In this document: positions 25,113 through 35,034 of the stretch, in pieces
How the letters are laid out: each line of letters starts with the position of its first letter
Position numbering within the stretch: position 1 is the stretch's first letter
Source of the DNA: Chloroflexota bacterium
GTDB lineage: Bacteria > Chloroflexota > UBA5177 > JANWHV01
Reading direction: 5' to 3'
Length of the DNA: 38,678 bases
Assembly (NCBI GenBank): GCA_025924845.1
Contig: JAICHN010000001.1
Coordinates: forward strand, 1-38,678
Position numbers and translations under genes: made by a program
Notes under the pieces: generated by a model
Seen by the model: only the letters and a program-made list of their open reading frames with translations
The model's database searches: none
Told to the model about the DNA's origin: nothing

Positions 25113-26182
25113 ACCTCATCATCCTCGTCAATGTCGTCGATCGGGCCTGAGGTACCGAAGGAGCGGAGCAGCGTACTGTTGGCAGCCTCCACATCCAGGC
25201 CGGTCGCGGTGAGACGCTCACGCAATTCGTCGAGCGACTTTTTGCCGAAGTTACGCACGGCGAGCAGCTCATCCTCGGACATATCGAGCACTTCGCCCAC
25301 CCGAGAAATATTCGCTCGCTTGAGCGAATTATAGGCGCGCGGCGTAAGTTCGAGCTTCTCGATCGTCATGTCGGCGATGTAGGCGGGGAGCGTATTTCCC
25401 GAGGACGGCTTTCCATCCTCAGTGAAGACTCCCTTACCAAACTCCGCCACCTGTTGGAAGTGCTGACGCAGGATCTCGGCACTCTCGGTGAGAGCATCCG
25501 TAGGCGACATCGTGCCGTCCGTCCAGATCTCAAGGACCAAGCGCTCGAAATTCGTCATCGGACCGACCCGCTTCCGTTCGATCACGTAGTTGACGCGTCG
25601 AATCGGGCTGAACACCGCATCAATCGGAATCGTGCCGATATCCAGATTCTCATGCTGATCGATCGGCAGATAGCGCTTGCCCCGCTCGACGATCATTTCC
25701 ATGCTCAGGTTCGCGTCATCGGAGTCGAGCGTGGCCAGATACAACTCGGGGTTCACGACTTCGATGCTGCTGGGAACCTGTAAGTCCGACCCAAATACCT
25801 CGCGAGCCCCTTGCACTTCCAGGCGAATTGTCTCCGGCTGATCGACGTAGGACTTGAGACGGATCTTCTTCAGATTCAATACGAGTTCCGTGACGTCTTC
25901 ACGTACGTGAGGAACGTCCGAGAACTCGTGGCGAATACCATCAATTTTGACCGAGGTAATAGCCGCCCCCGCCAGCGACGAGAGAAGGATACGGCGCAGG
26001 GCAACGCCCAACGTCACCCCGTAACCTTCCTCCAGCGGCTCGATCTCGTACCGCCCATGCGTCGCCGAGACCTTGGTCGCCTCAATGCGGAAAGGTGATG
26101 GTGCGGTATGTCCATCCAACAAGGGGGTTGCCCTCCCTGGATCACTTGTGGCCGAATCGGCCCAGTTTCCATGCAACATCAA
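25109..26182 (-). CDS. rpoA: DNA-directed RNA polymerase subunit alpha
   Basis: RNA polymerase assembly subunit of 357 aa. The N-terminal domain has EIEPLEEGYGVTLGVALRRI and SVKIDGIRHEFSDVPHVRED (dimer and beta/beta' contacts). The C-terminal domain (about residues 280-340) has LTPRAYNSLKRANISRVGEV and RNFGKKSLDELRERL, for UP-element and activator contacts, and an acidic end. The N-terminus carries about 30 residues (MLHGNWADSATSDPGRAT...) before the usual start of the fold; the tandem ATG at 26182 is the only good start near, so the extension may be real. It lies 15 bases after rpsD. Confidence 0.97.
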   Translation of the reverse strand: MMLHGNWADSATSDPGRATPLLDGHTAPSPFRIEATKVSATHGRYEIEPLEEGYGVTLGVALRRILLSSLAGAAITSVKIDGIRHEFSDVPHVREDVTELVLNLKKIRLKSYVDQPETIRLEVQGAREVFGSDLQVPSSIEVVNPELYLATLDSDDANLSMEMIVERGKRYLPIDQHENLDIGTIPIDAVFSPIRRVNYVIERKRVGPMTNFERLVLEIWTDGTMSPTDALTESAEILRQHFQQVAEFGKGVFTEDGKPSSGNTLPAYIADMTIEKLELTPRAYNSLKRANISRVGEVLDMSEDELLAVRNFGKKSLDELRERLTATGLDVEAANSTLLRSFGTSGPIDDIDEDDEV

Positions 26183-26197
26183 TACTAGAACCCACCC

Positions 26198-26830
26198 TTA
26201 GACGCGACGCGAGTAATATTCAACAATCAACTGCTCGCGGACAAGCTGCTCGCAGTCTTGACGTTCCGGAACCGACAGCACCGTGCCGGACAGCCCATCG
26301 GACTGCAGGCTGAGCCACTGCGGCACCGGTCTTTGCCGCTGTGTAGCGGCCAGATCCTTGAAATAGGTTATGGACCGGCTGCGATCGCGCACCTTGATCA
26401 CATCGCCCACACGGACCCGATACGAGGCGATATTGGTCTTGACCCCATTTACGTCGAAGTGGCCGTGGGTGACAAGCTGCCGGGCTTGCTCGCGATTCGC
26501 CGCGATACCCAACCGAAACACCACATTGTCCATCCGCAATTCGAGGAAACGGAGCAGGGTCTCGCCCGTCATACCGGCCCGCTTGCCTGCCTCGCCGAAC
26601 GTCTTGCGGAACTGGCGCTCGAGTACGCCGTAGATCCGGCGAGCCTTTTGCTTCTCACGCAACTGTAGGCCATACTCGGACGGCTTCCGGCGCCGCTGCT
26701 GATGGGGCCCTGGTGGAGTCGGGCGCCGTTCAAAGGCGCATTTTTTGGTCATGCACCGCTCACCCTTGAGGAATAGTTTCATTCCTTCACGGCGACAGAG
26801 CTTACAGTCAGGTCCTGTATATCGTGCCAT
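26198..26830 (-). CDS. rpsD: 30S ribosomal protein S4
   Basis: Primary 16S rRNA-binding protein of 210 aa. It is the zinc-binding form, with Cys9, Cys12, Cys26 and Cys31 in DCKLCRREG and ERCMTKKCAF. The S4 RNA-binding domain (about 95-160) has RMDNVVFRLGIAANREQARQ and GHFDVNGVKTNI. It ends EYYSRRV. Located 85 bases after rpsK, in the usual alpha-operon order. Confidence 0.97.
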   Translation of the reverse strand: MARYTGPDCKLCRREGMKLFLKGERCMTKKCAFERRPTPPGPHQQRRRKPSEYGLQLREKQKARRIYGVLERQFRKTFGEAGKRAGMTGETLLRFLELRMDNVVFRLGIAANREQARQLVTHGHFDVNGVKTNIASYRVRVGDVIKVRDRSRSITYFKDLAATQRQRPVPQWLSLQSDGLSGTVLSVPERQDCEQLVREQLIVEYYSRRV

Positions 26831-26915
26831 ACTGCGCGAACGTACCGGCTACCCAGAGTGCCTTCCGAACTGGACACCGAGACACCGATACCGACCGCTT
26901 CCTCCTCTCCCCTTT

Positions 26916-27332
26916 TTAGACCCGCCGCCGCTTGGGCGGCCGACAGCCGTTGTGTGGAATGGGTGTCACGTCGGTGATTGAATTGACGCTTAGCCCTGCC
27001 TGTTGTAACGCACGAATGGCCGATTCGCGACCGGAACCGGGCCCTTTTACGTAGACGTCAACCTGGCGCATGCCGTGCTCGAGCGCCTTACGTGCCGCAC
27101 CGTCGGCGCTCATTTGCGCCGCGTACGGAGTGCTCTTACGGCTGCCGGTAAAGCCCGCCGCCCCGGCGCTTCCCCAGCACACCACGGCGCCGGTGGGATC
27201 GGTAATCGTCACAATCGTGTTGTTAAAAGTTGAATGAATATGCGCCTGCCCGATCGGCACGTTCTTCCGCTCGCGCCGCCGACCCCGCGTCGGCCCCTTT
27301 CGTTTCGCCGTCGTTGCCTTGGCATCCGCCAT
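26916..27332 (-). CDS. rpsK: 30S ribosomal protein S11
   Basis: Protein of 138 aa of the 30S platform. Family marks: [54 protein letters not shown] and the C-terminal [18 protein letters not shown]. The N-terminal 25 residues are a basic extension rich in Lys, Arg and Thr. It follows rpsM by 73 bases. Confidence 0.97.
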   Translation of the reverse strand: MADAKATTAKRKGPTRGRRRERKNVPIGQAHIHSTFNNTIVTITDPTGAVVCWGSAGAAGFTGSRKSTPYAAQMSADGAARKALEHGMRQVDVYVKGPGSGRESAIRALQQAGLSVNSITDVTPIPHNGCRPPKRRRV

Positions 27333-27405
27333 CGTGTATCCTCCCGGCGCACGGCCACCTGCCGCGCCCTGTGTCCGCGCCTCAACAAATGGGCGCTATC
27401 TCACG

Positions 27406-27783
27406 CTATTTCTTGGCTTTGCGCCGCGCGCCAACCGTCTTCTTCGCCCCACGCAGCGTGCGGGCATTGGTGCGGGTGCGCTGGCCGCGCAGCGGCAACT
27501 TACGACGATGGCGAACCCCCCGATAGCTGCCGATTTCCTGTAACCGCTTGATATTGAGCGCCACCTCGCGCCGAAGATCGCCTTCGACCCGGAAATTGCG
27601 GTCAATGAACTCGCGCAGCCGGTTTACCTCTTCCTCGGTAAGATCCTTCACGCGGGTATCGGGATTGACGCCCACGCCCACCAACACTTTCCGGCTAGTA
27701 GTAAGGCCAATGCCGAAGATATAGGTGAGCGATATCTCCACGCGCTTATCGCGCGGAATATCTACGCCGGCGATACGAGCCAA
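27406..27783 (-). CDS. rpsM: 30S ribosomal protein S13
   Basis: Protein of 125 aa of the 30S head. It begins [20 protein letters not shown], has the helix-two-turn-helix region, [25 protein letters not shown], and a basic tail that reaches towards the P-site tRNA. It follows rpmJ by 48 bases. Confidence 0.97.
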   Translation of the reverse strand: MARIAGVDIPRDKRVEISLTYIFGIGLTTSRKVLVGVGVNPDTRVKDLTEEEVNRLREFIDRNFRVEGDLRREVALNIKRLQEIGSYRGVRHRRKLPLRGQRTRTNARTLRGAKKTVGARRKAKK

Positions 27784-27831
27784 GTGTGTCCTCCCTCTGT
27801 CACGGGCGGCCGCTTTCGCGAGGCCGCGCGG

Positions 27832-27945
27832 TTAGCCTTGACGTTGCTTGTGCTTGACGTCCGAGCAGATCACCATCACCACGCCGTGGCGCCGAATGAC
27901 CTTGCATTTTGGACAACGTTTCTTCACCGAAGGACGAACCTTCAT
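27832..27945 (-). CDS. rpmJ: 50S ribosomal protein L36
   Basis: A 37-aa protein found by reading the gap between map and rpsM. It begins [20 protein letters not shown] and ends KHKQRQG. The zinc ligands of the C+ form are all present (Cys11, Cys14, Cys27, His32). The ATG has GGGAGCAAGG upstream. The usual neighbour infA is missing on its 5' side, where only 39 bases separate it from map. Confidence 0.95.
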   Translation of the reverse strand: MKVRPSVKKRCPKCKVIRRHGVVMVICSDVKHKQRQG

Positions 27946-27984
27946 TTCCTTGCTCCCTGGTTTAAGACGCGACTGTTGATTATA

Positions 27985-28821
27985 TCACACATGGTAGGCC
28001 GACGTCTGCAAGGGCTCTATACGGGGAGGAACCGCCGCCCACGCCGCCGTCGGATCGCTCGGGCTGGTCAGAATGCGCGGCCCTTCGGCCGTCACCGCGA
28101 TGGTGTGCTCGAAATGCGCGGCGGGCTTCCGGTCCTTCGTCACAATCGTCCACTTGTCGGAAAGCAACTTGTTCTCCGCCCGACCGGCCGTCACCATCGG
28201 CTCGATGGTAAAGACGGTTCCGGCGCGCAATACGGGACCGCGCTTATCCTGACGGAAGTTCGGCACCTGGGGCGCCTCCCACATTTTTTGGCCAATACCG
28301 TGTCCAACCAGGTTGCGAACTACCCTGAGATGGCGGGCCTCAACGTAGTCTTGAATGGCAGCCGAGATATCGTGCAGGTGGCGACCCACCGTGGCCAGGC
28401 TTATCCCCAGGGCCAGAGCCTGCTCGGTGGTTTCCATTAAATGGCGCGCCTGCGGGGCCAGTGATCCGACACCAACCGTAATGGCTGCGTCCGCGTGGTA
28501 GCCTTTGTAGATTGCCGCGATGTCCAGGCTGACCAGATCACCATCCCTGAGCACGCGATGCCCTGGTATCCCATGCACGATCTGCTCGTTGATCGAGACG
28601 CACACCACGCCGAAGGTAAAGCCTACTTCTTTATAGCTGGTCACGGCACCGTGCCGCTGCATGAAATCCTCAGCCACCGTATTCAGTGCCGCGGTGGAGA
28701 TTCCGGCCCGGACATGACTCTTCAGCAGCGCGAGAGTGTCGGCGACAATACGGCCTGCCTCCTGCATGATGTCCAGTTCGCGGCTCGATTTCAGGCGAAT
28801 CTCATTGGTGAGCAAGGACAC
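27985..28821 (-). CDS. map: methionine aminopeptidase, type I
   Basis: Removes the initiator methionine from nascent proteins. About 278 aa. The metal ligands are seen in SLDIAAIYKGYHADAAIT (two Asp), GHGIG (His), FTIEPM (Glu) and FEHTIAV (Glu). The C-terminus runs about 25 residues beyond the usual end. GTG at 28821 overlaps adk by 20 bases. A TTG at 28815 sits seven bases after GGGAG and may be the true start. It follows adk, as in the standard secY-adk-map order. Confidence 0.95.
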   Translation of the reverse strand: MSLLTNEIRLKSSRELDIMQEAGRIVADTLALLKSHVRAGISTAALNTVAEDFMQRHGAVTSYKEVGFTFGVVCVSINEQIVHGIPGHRVLRDGDLVSLDIAAIYKGYHADAAITVGVGSLAPQARHLMETTEQALALGISLATVGRHLHDISAAIQDYVEARHLRVVRNLVGHGIGQKMWEAPQVPNFRQDKRGPVLRAGTVFTIEPMVTAGRAENKLLSDKWTIVTKDRKPAAHFEHTIAVTAEGPRILTSPSDPTAAWAAVPPRIEPLQTSAYHV

Positions 28822-29458
28822 GCTCCCGCAATTCCTCGAACACCTGGTCCATGGTCTGGTCGCCGTTCACCGCCTCCACCAAATTGCGTTGGCGATAGTA
28901 GGCAATCATGGGCTTGGTTTCCTGCCGATAAATGCTCAGGCGCTCCTGTAGAGTGGCGATTTTATCATCCGACCGGACATAGAGCGCATGTCCGCAGCGG
29001 TCGCAAACACCAGGCACCTTTGGTGCCATATAGCGAAGGTTGTAGACCTTCCCACAATTGGCGCAGCTGATCCGATCCACCATCCGATGGAGCACCGTCT
29101 GCTCACTGACCCGCAGCAAGAGCACCAAATCGATGCGCCGCTGCCTCCCCTCGGTCGCGAACGCCGTGTCCAGCGCGCAGGCTTGCGGCAGGGTGCGCGG
29201 GTAGCCGTCCAACACGACCCCCGCCGCGCAGTCATCCCTGCTGATCCGCTCCAGAATCATGCTCGTAGTCAGCTCATCGGGCACGAGCATCCCTTGATCC
29301 AGATAGGTCTGCGCCTTCAGACCCAGGGCCGTTCCCGCCCGTAGTTCGGCGCGAAAGAAGTCGCCCGAGGCAACGTGCGGCACATCCAGCAGGCGGCCCA
29401 ACCGATCGGCCTGCGTCCCTTTGCCGGCGCCCGGAGGGCCGACAATAATAATATTCAT
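28802..29458 (-). CDS. adk: adenylate kinase, zinc-LID form
   Basis: Interconverts AMP + ATP with two ADP. Protein of 218 aa with the P-loop GPPGAGKGT (7-15), the AMP-binding SGDFFR and DGYPRTLPQA, and the LID domain holding four cysteines (Cys132, Cys135, Cys152, Cys155) for structural zinc, as in Gram-positive and thermophilic enzymes. Its ATG overlaps the secY stop by one base (TGATG). Confidence 0.97.
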   Translation of the reverse strand: MNIIIVGPPGAGKGTQADRLGRLLDVPHVASGDFFRAELRAGTALGLKAQTYLDQGMLVPDELTTSMILERISRDDCAAGVVLDGYPRTLPQACALDTAFATEGRQRRIDLVLLLRVSEQTVLHRMVDRISCANCGKVYNLRYMAPKVPGVCDRCGHALYVRSDDKIATLQERLSIYRQETKPMIAYYRQRNLVEAVNGDQTMDQVFEELRERVLAHQ

Positions 29459-30756
29459 CAGCGAATGAAACTTTGATAGTTACGCATCATCAGTTGTGCT
29501 TCCAGCTGCTTCATCGTATCGATCACGACCGCCACTACAATGAGCAGCGCGGTACTACTTAGCGTAAAGGTGTTGGCCGTGGTGAACGGCCGGGCCAGAA
29601 ACGGCAGAGTCGCGATCACGGCGAGGAACAGCGCCCCGGCCAGAGTGATGCGATTCAGCACTCGATTCAGGTAGTCCTCGGTGTGCTTACCGGGCCGGTA
29701 GCCGGGAATGAAGCCGCCGTTCTTCTGAAGATTCTCGGAGAGCCGCTGCTGCTGCCACTGAACCGTGGTGTAAAAGTAGGTGAAGCCGAATACCAGGATG
29801 AACGTCAGTATCCAATAAATGGCACTGTCCTGGTTGAAGGCGTTGACAATCCAGGTTGCGGCGTTACGCACGATCGTGCTGTGCGACGGCTGAAAGTAGC
29901 TGGCGACGATCGCAGGCGTCGTCACGATGGAAAAGGCGAAGATCAAGGGAATCATACCCGCCGAATTCACTCGCAGCGGAATATGGGTGCTCTGCGCCTG
30001 GGTCATGCGCCCACGCACTAGACGCCGCGCGTACTGGACGGGAATCCGCCGCTGCGCCTCCTGTACGAACACGATCGCCGCGATTACCACCACCGCCAGT
30101 ATGGCGATGCCGACCAATAAAGTCACATTGTTGGACTGTAATTGCTGCGACACGAGACTTGGCAACCGTGCGATGATCCCCGCGAAGATGATCAACGAAA
30201 TACCGTTTCCCACCCCGCTTTCGGTAATCAACTCCCCTAGCCAAATCAGGAAGAGCGTGCCGGTGGTCATGACCAACATAAAGCCGAGCGTAGCCCAGAC
30301 GTCTCCGCCGAAGAAGCCGAAGTTCTGAAGCAAGCTGCTGCTTCCGGTCCCGGCGGTATTGGAAATGAGCACACCCTGGCCGTAGGCCTGAAGCATCGCC
30401 AGGGGAATGGTGACCAGCCGCGTAATCTGGTTCAATTTCGTGCGGCCGGCCTCGCCGTCACGACTAATCTCCTCAAGCCGCGGGATGACGGGCAGCAATA
30501 TCTGAATGGCGATCTGCGCCGTGATATACGGATACACGCCGAGCGACACAATGGAAAAGCCACCCGAACCACCCGAGAAGAGGCTCAGAAGCTGGAAAAT
30601 CTTATAGGTGCTCAGCAAATTGTTGAAGGCCGCTCTATCGATTCCCGGCACCGGTATGGCCGCCGCCAATCGATAGATGACCAGAACCCCCAGGGTGAAC
30701 AACAACTTACGGCGAAGGTCCGGTATCTTAAATGCATTGAGCGCCGCCTGCAGCAT
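29458..30756 (-). CDS. secY: protein translocase subunit SecY
   Basis: Central channel of the Sec translocon, 432 aa with ten hydrophobic helices. Family marks: RLAAAIPVPGIDRAAF at the first helix, SLGVYPYITAQIAIQILLPV, the GNGISLIIFAGI stretch, and the cytoplasmic loops GRMTQAQSTHIPLRVNSAGM and NGGFIPGYRPGKHTEDYL, the last of which contacts the ribosome and SecA. It follows rplO by 11 bases. Confidence 0.97.
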   Translation of the reverse strand: MLQAALNAFKIPDLRRKLLFTLGVLVIYRLAAAIPVPGIDRAAFNNLLSTYKIFQLLSLFSGGSGGFSIVSLGVYPYITAQIAIQILLPVIPRLEEISRDGEAGRTKLNQITRLVTIPLAMLQAYGQGVLISNTAGTGSSSLLQNFGFFGGDVWATLGFMLVMTTGTLFLIWLGELITESGVGNGISLIIFAGIIARLPSLVSQQLQSNNVTLLVGIAILAVVVIAAIVFVQEAQRRIPVQYARRLVRGRMTQAQSTHIPLRVNSAGMIPLIFAFSIVTTPAIVASYFQPSHSTIVRNAATWIVNAFNQDSAIYWILTFILVFGFTYFYTTVQWQQQRLSENLQKNGGFIPGYRPGKHTEDYLNRVLNRITLAGALFLAVIATLPFLARPFTTANTFTLSSTALLIVVAVVIDTMKQLEAQLMMRNYQSFIR

Positions 30757-30767
30757 CGCCCTACTCC

Positions 30768-31256
30768 TCAGTCTGCCCGTGTATCGCCGGACGTCGCCTG
30801 ATCCTCTTCGGCGGCCCCGGCAATGGTTCCGCCGGCGGCCTCTATCTTGATCCGTGCCGCCTTAGTCCAGCGCACATCTTGTAGATGCAGCGCCTTGCCG
30901 ATTTCGCCGTTGGCCAGAAGTTTCAGTGGCCGCTCCTCGCCGGCATGGACCAATCCGACTCGAACCAACTCCGTACGACTGACCGTGGAGCCGGCCTCGA
31001 ACCGGTCAAGATCGTCCAGCTTGATAATCGCATATTCGATGCGAAAGGGATTCTTGAATCCACGCCGGTGCGGTAGACGCAAATGGATCGGCGTCTGGCC
31101 TCCCTCAAAGCGAGGATTCCAGCCGCCTCCGGTTCGCGCCAACTGGCCCTTGGTCCCCCGGCCCGCCGTCTTGCCGCGGCCGGAGCCATGGCCGCGGCCG
31201 ACCCGACGCTTGCGGCGATGTGTACCGGGATTGGGTTCTAGCTCGTGGAGTCTCAC
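30768..31256 (-). CDS. rplO: 50S ribosomal protein L15
   Basis: Protein of 162 aa. The glycine/arginine-rich N-terminus ([19 protein letters not shown]) and [20 protein letters not shown] are diagnostic. The C-terminal domain ends with about 15 extra residues ([14 protein letters not shown]), a mildly acidic tail. Its ATG overlaps the rpmD stop as ATGA. Confidence 0.96.
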   Translation of the reverse strand: MRLHELEPNPGTHRRKRRVGRGHGSGRGKTAGRGTKGQLARTGGGWNPRFEGGQTPIHLRLPHRRGFKNPFRIEYAIIKLDDLDRFEAGSTVSRTELVRVGLVHAGEERPLKLLANGEIGKALHLQDVRWTKAARIKIEAAGGTIAGAAEEDQATSGDTRAD

Positions 31257-31462
31257 TCGTGGCCCCCCGCCTGCTTATCGTCCGCTACCTCCTCGACCGT
31301 AACCAGATGGCGCACCGCATGCACCATTCCGCGTACGGACGGAGTGTCCTCGCGCTCCACCACGCGATGAAGCTTGATCAACCCCAGTGAGCGAACTGTC
31401 GCACGTTGTCGCTGATTATAGCCAATAACGCTCTTGGTATAGCGAATGCGTAATATTGCCAT
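31253..31462 (-). CDS. rpmD: 50S ribosomal protein L30
   Basis: Small protein of 69 aa. The core [20 protein letters not shown] and [20 protein letters not shown] matches L30, with a short charged tail ([13 protein letters not shown]). It is four bases after rpsE and overlaps rplO. Confidence 0.95.
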   Translation of the reverse strand: MAILRIRYTKSVIGYNQRQRATVRSLGLIKLHRVVEREDTPSVRGMVHAVRHLVTVEEVADDKQAGGHE

Positions 31463-31466
31463 TTGT

Positions 31467-31982
31467 CTAGGCCTCCGGCCCGCGGAGCATGCGGCTCACG
31501 GTGAGGCCCCGATTACGCGCCTCATCCTCTACCCGACGCAAGGACTGCAAGGCCTTCATCGTGGCCGTTACCACATTAATCTTGTTGTTGCTTCCCAGTG
31601 ATTTCGTCAGAATATCGTGGATACCCGCCGATTCCACGACCGGGCGCACCGACTCTCCCGCGATCACGCCGGTGCCGGGCGCGGCGGGGCGCAGGAGCAC
31701 GCGGGCAGCGTTGTATCGCACCTCGATCGGGTGCGGAATTGTCCCCTTCACCAGGGGAATGCGGATCAGGTTCTTCTTCGCCGCCTCCACGCCCTTGCGG
31801 ATCGCCTCGGGTACTTCGCCTGCCTTGCCCAACCCAAAGCCGACCACGCCATTGCCGTCACCGACCACGACCACGGCGCTAAAGCTGAAGCGGCGGCCAC
31901 CCTTGACGACCTTGGCGACGCGATTGATCTGAACGACCCGTTCCTCCAGGTTGCCCAGCGTTGCCGGATCGATTCTTGCCAT
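31467..31982 (-). CDS. rpsE: 30S ribosomal protein S5
   Basis: Protein of 171 aa involved in decoding accuracy. The S5 double-stranded RNA-binding domain reads [19 protein letters not shown] and [20 protein letters not shown]; the C-terminal domain has [20 protein letters not shown] gap of 111 bases separates it from rplR, the largest inside the operon; I see nothing coding in that gap. Confidence 0.97.
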   Translation of the reverse strand: MARIDPATLGNLEERVVQINRVAKVVKGGRRFSFSAVVVVGDGNGVVGFGLGKAGEVPEAIRKGVEAAKKNLIRIPLVKGTIPHPIEVRYNAARVLLRPAAPGTGVIAGESVRPVVESAGIHDILTKSLGSNNKINVVTATMKALQSLRRVEDEARNRGLTVSRMLRGPEA

Positions 31983-32093
31983 TCTTACCTTAACCTTCCC
32001 CGCCGCATGAAATGGCCGCCGCGCTCCGCGAAACGACCTGCCCGCGCCGAAAATGCCGCGCGACCTGGCCCAACTCTCGTAGCGCTCGATCCA
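31983..32093 (-). other. 111-base spacer between rplR and rpsE
   Basis: The widest gap in an operon otherwise packed with overlaps and short spacers. It has the rpsE ribosome binding site (GGGGAAGG then GTAAG) at one end and is otherwise GC-rich with no open frame of note. It could hold an internal promoter or processing site, but I cannot identify one. Confidence 0.4.
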
Positions 32094-32471
32094 TTAAAAA
32101 TCAAGTCCTCCGGCCCGCGCCCCGTCCGCCAGAGCCTTGACCCGGCCGTGATACAGGTAGCCGGCCCGGTCAAACACCACCTTAGCCAGCCCCTGCTCCT
32201 GGGCTCGCCGCGCCAACAACTTGCCTACCTGAGTAGCTTTGGCAATCTTGGCATGCTCGCCTTCTCCCGCCGCCACGTCAGTCACGTCCTTATCAAGCGT
32301 GGAAGCGGCGACCAGGGTGTGCCCGCGATCGTCATCAATGATCTGGGCATAAATGTGGGCACTGCTCCGAAACACGCACAGGCGCAGGCGCTCACTCGTC
32401 CCGTGAATCTTGCCCCGCACCCGCTTGCGGCGCCGCTCGCGCCCGGCACGGGTGTCTTTCTTTCCTATCAT
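32094..32471 (-). CDS. rplR: 50S ribosomal protein L18
   Basis: 5S rRNA-binding protein of 125 aa. It has [40 protein letters not shown], and the C-terminal [20 protein letters not shown] with GLDF at the end, all typical. It follows rplF by eight bases. Confidence 0.97.
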   Translation of the reverse strand: MIGKKDTRAGRERRRKRVRGKIHGTSERLRLCVFRSSAHIYAQIIDDDRGHTLVAASTLDKDVTDVAAGEGEHAKIAKATQVGKLLARRAQEQGLAKVVFDRAGYLYHGRVKALADGARAGGLDF

Positions 32472-32479
32472 CGCTGTAC

Positions 32480-33049
32480 CTACTTCTTCTTCCCGCCGAC
32501 CTTGCCGGACTTCCCTGCCTTACGGCGGATGACCTCCCCGGCGTAGCGAATACCCTTACCCAGATAGGGTTCGGGTTCGCGCCACTTGCGAATACGAGCG
32601 GCGGTCTCGCCAACCAGTTGCTTATCAATACCGATTACCGTGATGCGGGACGGCTCGGTGGCACGCCCTTCCTGGACGGTAAATGAAATACCCGCCGGAG
32701 GTTCGACCACGACAGGATGCGAAAATCCAAGCGACAAAGTAAGAGTCTTCCCGCTCAATTGGGCTCTATAGCCAACCCCATTAATCTCCAGCGTCTTGCT
32801 GAAGCCCTGGGTTACCCCTACTACCATATTGTCAATCAAGGTCCGGGTCAGGCCGTGCAGGGCGCGGTGTGAATTGGACTCAGAGGCCCGCTGCACCAGC
32901 AGCGTACCGTCCTGCCTATCCACGCTCATCCCCGGCGCGATCACCTGCTGCAGTTCACCCTTAGGGCCCTTCACCTTAACCGTACTGCCTTCGAGGCCGA
33001 TGGTTACCCCACTGGGCACGGGAATGGGCCGTTTGCCGATGCGTGACAT
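32480..33049 (-). CDS. rplF: 50S ribosomal protein L6
   Basis: Protein of 189 aa near the factor-binding site. [20 protein letters not shown] begins it, with [16 protein letters not shown] and [19 protein letters not shown] further along; the end is a run of lysines. It follows rpsH by 15 bases. Confidence 0.97.
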   Translation of the reverse strand: MSRIGKRPIPVPSGVTIGLEGSTVKVKGPKGELQQVIAPGMSVDRQDGTLLVQRASESNSHRALHGLTRTLIDNMVVGVTQGFSKTLEINGVGYRAQLSGKTLTLSLGFSHPVVVEPPAGISFTVQEGRATEPSRITVIGIDKQLVGETAARIRKWREPEPYLGKGIRYAGEVIRRKAGKSGKVGGKKK

Positions 33050-33064
33050 CCTATTCTCCCACCC

Positions 33065-33463
33065 CTACCAGATCTCGCAGATCAGTTCGCCACCCACGCC
33101 GAGGCGGCGCGCCTGCTGGCCCGTAATCATCCCTTGGGATGTCGAGACAATCACCACGCCCATGCCGCCTAGTACACGAGGGATGCGATCTTTCCCGGCG
33201 TATACCCGGAGGCCCGGCTTGCTTAGCCTGCGCATGTGTGTCATCACCGGCCTGCGCGTCGGCGTGTACTTCAGGGTAACCCGTAGGGTAGCTTTGGCGC
33301 CGTCGCGCTCTACATCGTAATCGCGAACGAATCCCTCATCCCTGAGGATGCCGGCGATTCGCTCCTTCATGTTCGAGTGGGGAATTTCTACCGTAACATG
33401 GCGCGCCATCAAACCGTTGCGCAGCCGAGTCAACATATCACCAATAGGATCGCTTAACTGCAT
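33065..33463 (-). CDS. rpsH: 30S ribosomal protein S8
   Basis: Protein of 132 aa that binds 16S rRNA helix 21 and, in several bacteria, its own mRNA. The start MQLSDPIGDMLTRLRNG and the C-terminal STSQGMITGQQARRLGVGGE are diagnostic. ATG at 33463 is chosen over the longer frame because GGAGAG lies six bases upstream and the family begins here. Confidence 0.97.
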   Translation of the reverse strand: MQLSDPIGDMLTRLRNGLMARHVTVEIPHSNMKERIAGILRDEGFVRDYDVERDGAKATLRVTLKYTPTRRPVMTHMRRLSKPGLRVYAGKDRIPRVLGGMGVVIVSTSQGMITGQQARRLGVGGELICEIW

Positions 33464-33473
33464 CTTCGCTCTC

Positions 33474-33659
33474 CTACCAACTTGCCTTGGTAACACCAGG
33501 CAGCTCACCCAACAGTGCAAGCTCCCGGAAGCAAATACGGCAAAGCGCGAACTTTCTCATATAGGCACGCGGTCGGCCGCACCGGAGGCAGCGATTATGT
33601 TGCTGCACTTGATGCTTCGGCTTCCGGCGCGACTTGACAATCATCGACTTCTTGGCCAC
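33474..33659 (-). CDS. rpsN: 30S ribosomal protein S14, zinc-binding type
   Basis: A 61-aa protein of the short C+ type: [20 protein letters not shown] (Cys24, Cys27, Cys40, Cys43) and the end LPGVTKASW. It lies 62 bases after rplE and 10 before rpsH. Confidence 0.96.
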   Translation of the reverse strand: MAKKSMIVKSRRKPKHQVQQHNRCLRCGRPRAYMRKFALCRICFRELALLGELPGVTKASW

Positions 33660-33721
33660 GGACCCTCCTGTCCCGTCCCTACGGGATGGTTAGCGCGTCC
33701 TTAACAATTAAGATCCGCACA

Positions 33722-34267
33722 CTATGCGGCGCGAAACGGCATCCCCAGTAACTGGAGCAGCCGGCGCCCTTCTTCATCATTGCGCGCCGTGGTCACAATC
33801 GTGACCTCCATGCCGCGCAATCGATCCACCTTATCGTAGTCAATTTCGGCGAACACCAATTGTTCACGTAGTCCCAGCGTATAGTTGCCCCGACCATCAA
33901 ATGACCTGGGCGACACGCCCTGAAAGTCGCGAATCCGGGGCAGCGCAATGCTGGTCAACCGGTCGAGGAACTCCCACATGCGCTCTCCGCGCAAGGTTAC
34001 CATGGCGCCGATCTCCATGCCGGCCCGCAGCTTGAACTGGGCGATCGACTTCCTGGCCTTGGTCACCACCGGCTTCTGTCCAACGATTATTTTAAGGTCA
34101 TTGACCGCCGCGTCCACGGCCTTGGCGTTCTGAATCGCCTCGCCCAAGCCGATGTTTACCACGATCTTATTGATGGTCGGCAGTTGCATCCGATTCTTGT
34201 AACCGAACTCCTTCCGCAGCGCCGGCCCGACTTCTTGCTCGAACCGCTCCTTGAGGCGTGCGCCCAT
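33722..34267 (-). CDS. rplE: 50S ribosomal protein L5
   Basis: 5S rRNA-binding protein of 181 aa. It has [34 protein letters not shown] and the end [17 protein letters not shown] at 34267 is two bases after the rplX stop, with GGAG six bases upstream; the longer frame to 34306 would run into rplX. Confidence 0.97.
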   Translation of the reverse strand: MGARLKERFEQEVGPALRKEFGYKNRMQLPTINKIVVNIGLGEAIQNAKAVDAAVNDLKIIVGQKPVVTKARKSIAQFKLRAGMEIGAMVTLRGERMWEFLDRLTSIALPRIRDFQGVSPRSFDGRGNYTLGLREQLVFAEIDYDKVDRLRGMEVTIVTTARNDEEGRRLLQLLGMPFRAA

Positions 34268-34269
34268 GC

Positions 34270-34614
34270 CTAGCTCCGATCGATCACTTTGCCGCACTTC
34301 TTGCAAACACGAACTCGCCGACCGGCCGGCGTCTCCGTGTGCCCGACGCGGGTTGGTTTACCACATTGCGTACAGATAAGCATCAAGTTGGAGACATGTA
34401 AGGGCGCCTCCACCTCGATGATTCCCGCCTGGCGTACGCCCGGCCTGCCCTTGGTGTGCTTCTTCACGATGTTGACGCCGCTGACCACCACCCGCACGAG
34501 CCGGCCCTTGATCACCATGCGGTTAACGGTGCCCTGCTTGCCGCGGTCCTTGCCCGCCAGAACAAGAACTTCGTCGCCCTTCTTCACCTGTGGTTTGGGC
34601 GCATACCGTTCCAT
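34270..34614 (-). CDS. rplX: 50S ribosomal protein L24
   Basis: Assembly initiator protein of 114 aa with a KOW motif: [20 protein letters not shown]. The C-terminal part has four cysteines ([12 protein letters not shown], then [10 protein letters not shown]), which could bind zinc; this is seen in many L24 proteins. It lies three bases after rplN. Confidence 0.96.
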   Translation of the reverse strand: MERYAPKPQVKKGDEVLVLAGKDRGKQGTVNRMVIKGRLVRVVVSGVNIVKKHTKGRPGVRQAGIIEVEAPLHVSNLMLICTQCGKPTRVGHTETPAGRRVRVCKKCGKVIDRS

Positions 34615-34617
34615 AAC

Positions 34618-34986
34618 TTAGAGTACCTCCGGAGCCTGCGAAAGGATCTTGGTAAATCCTCGCTCACGCAGCTCGCGCGCCACGGGGCCGAAGATTCTGG
34701 TCCCTCGGGGATTATTTTGCACGTTGATAATTACGGCAGCGTTGTCGTCGAATCGAATATGCGAGCCATCGGGCCGGCCATATTCTTTGGCGGTTCGTAC
34801 CACCACGGCGCGGACCACTTCACTCTTCTTTACCGTCGCCCCCGGGGTCGCCACCTTCACGGCGGCAATAATTATGTCCCCCACCCTGGCGTACCGGCGC
34901 GCGTGGCCACCCAGCACGCGGATACACAGGATTTCCTTGGCGCCGGAATTGTCGGCCACTCGCAGGCGCGTCTGAACTTGTACCAT
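34618..34986 (-). CDS. rplN: 50S ribosomal protein L14
   Basis: Protein of 122 aa. It begins [20 protein letters not shown] and ends [17 protein letters not shown] at 34986 is used because it has GGGAGGG upstream and is the family start; the frame open to 35010 adds eight residues across that site. The gap to rpsQ is 48 bases. Confidence 0.97.
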   Translation of the reverse strand: MVQVQTRLRVADNSGAKEILCIRVLGGHARRYARVGDIIIAAVKVATPGATVKKSEVVRAVVVRTAKEYGRPDGSHIRFDDNAAVIINVQNNPRGTRIFGPVARELRERGFTKILSQAPEVL

Positions 34987-35034
34987 CGTCACATCCCTCC
35001 CTTCCGGCAATTCGCGGCGCCGGCGCTCCGGCTC

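Noticed and set aside
31617..32546. A 309-codon open frame on the plus strand across rpsE and rplR.
   Set aside because: Antisense shadow of S5 and L18, with no ribosome binding site or family likeness.
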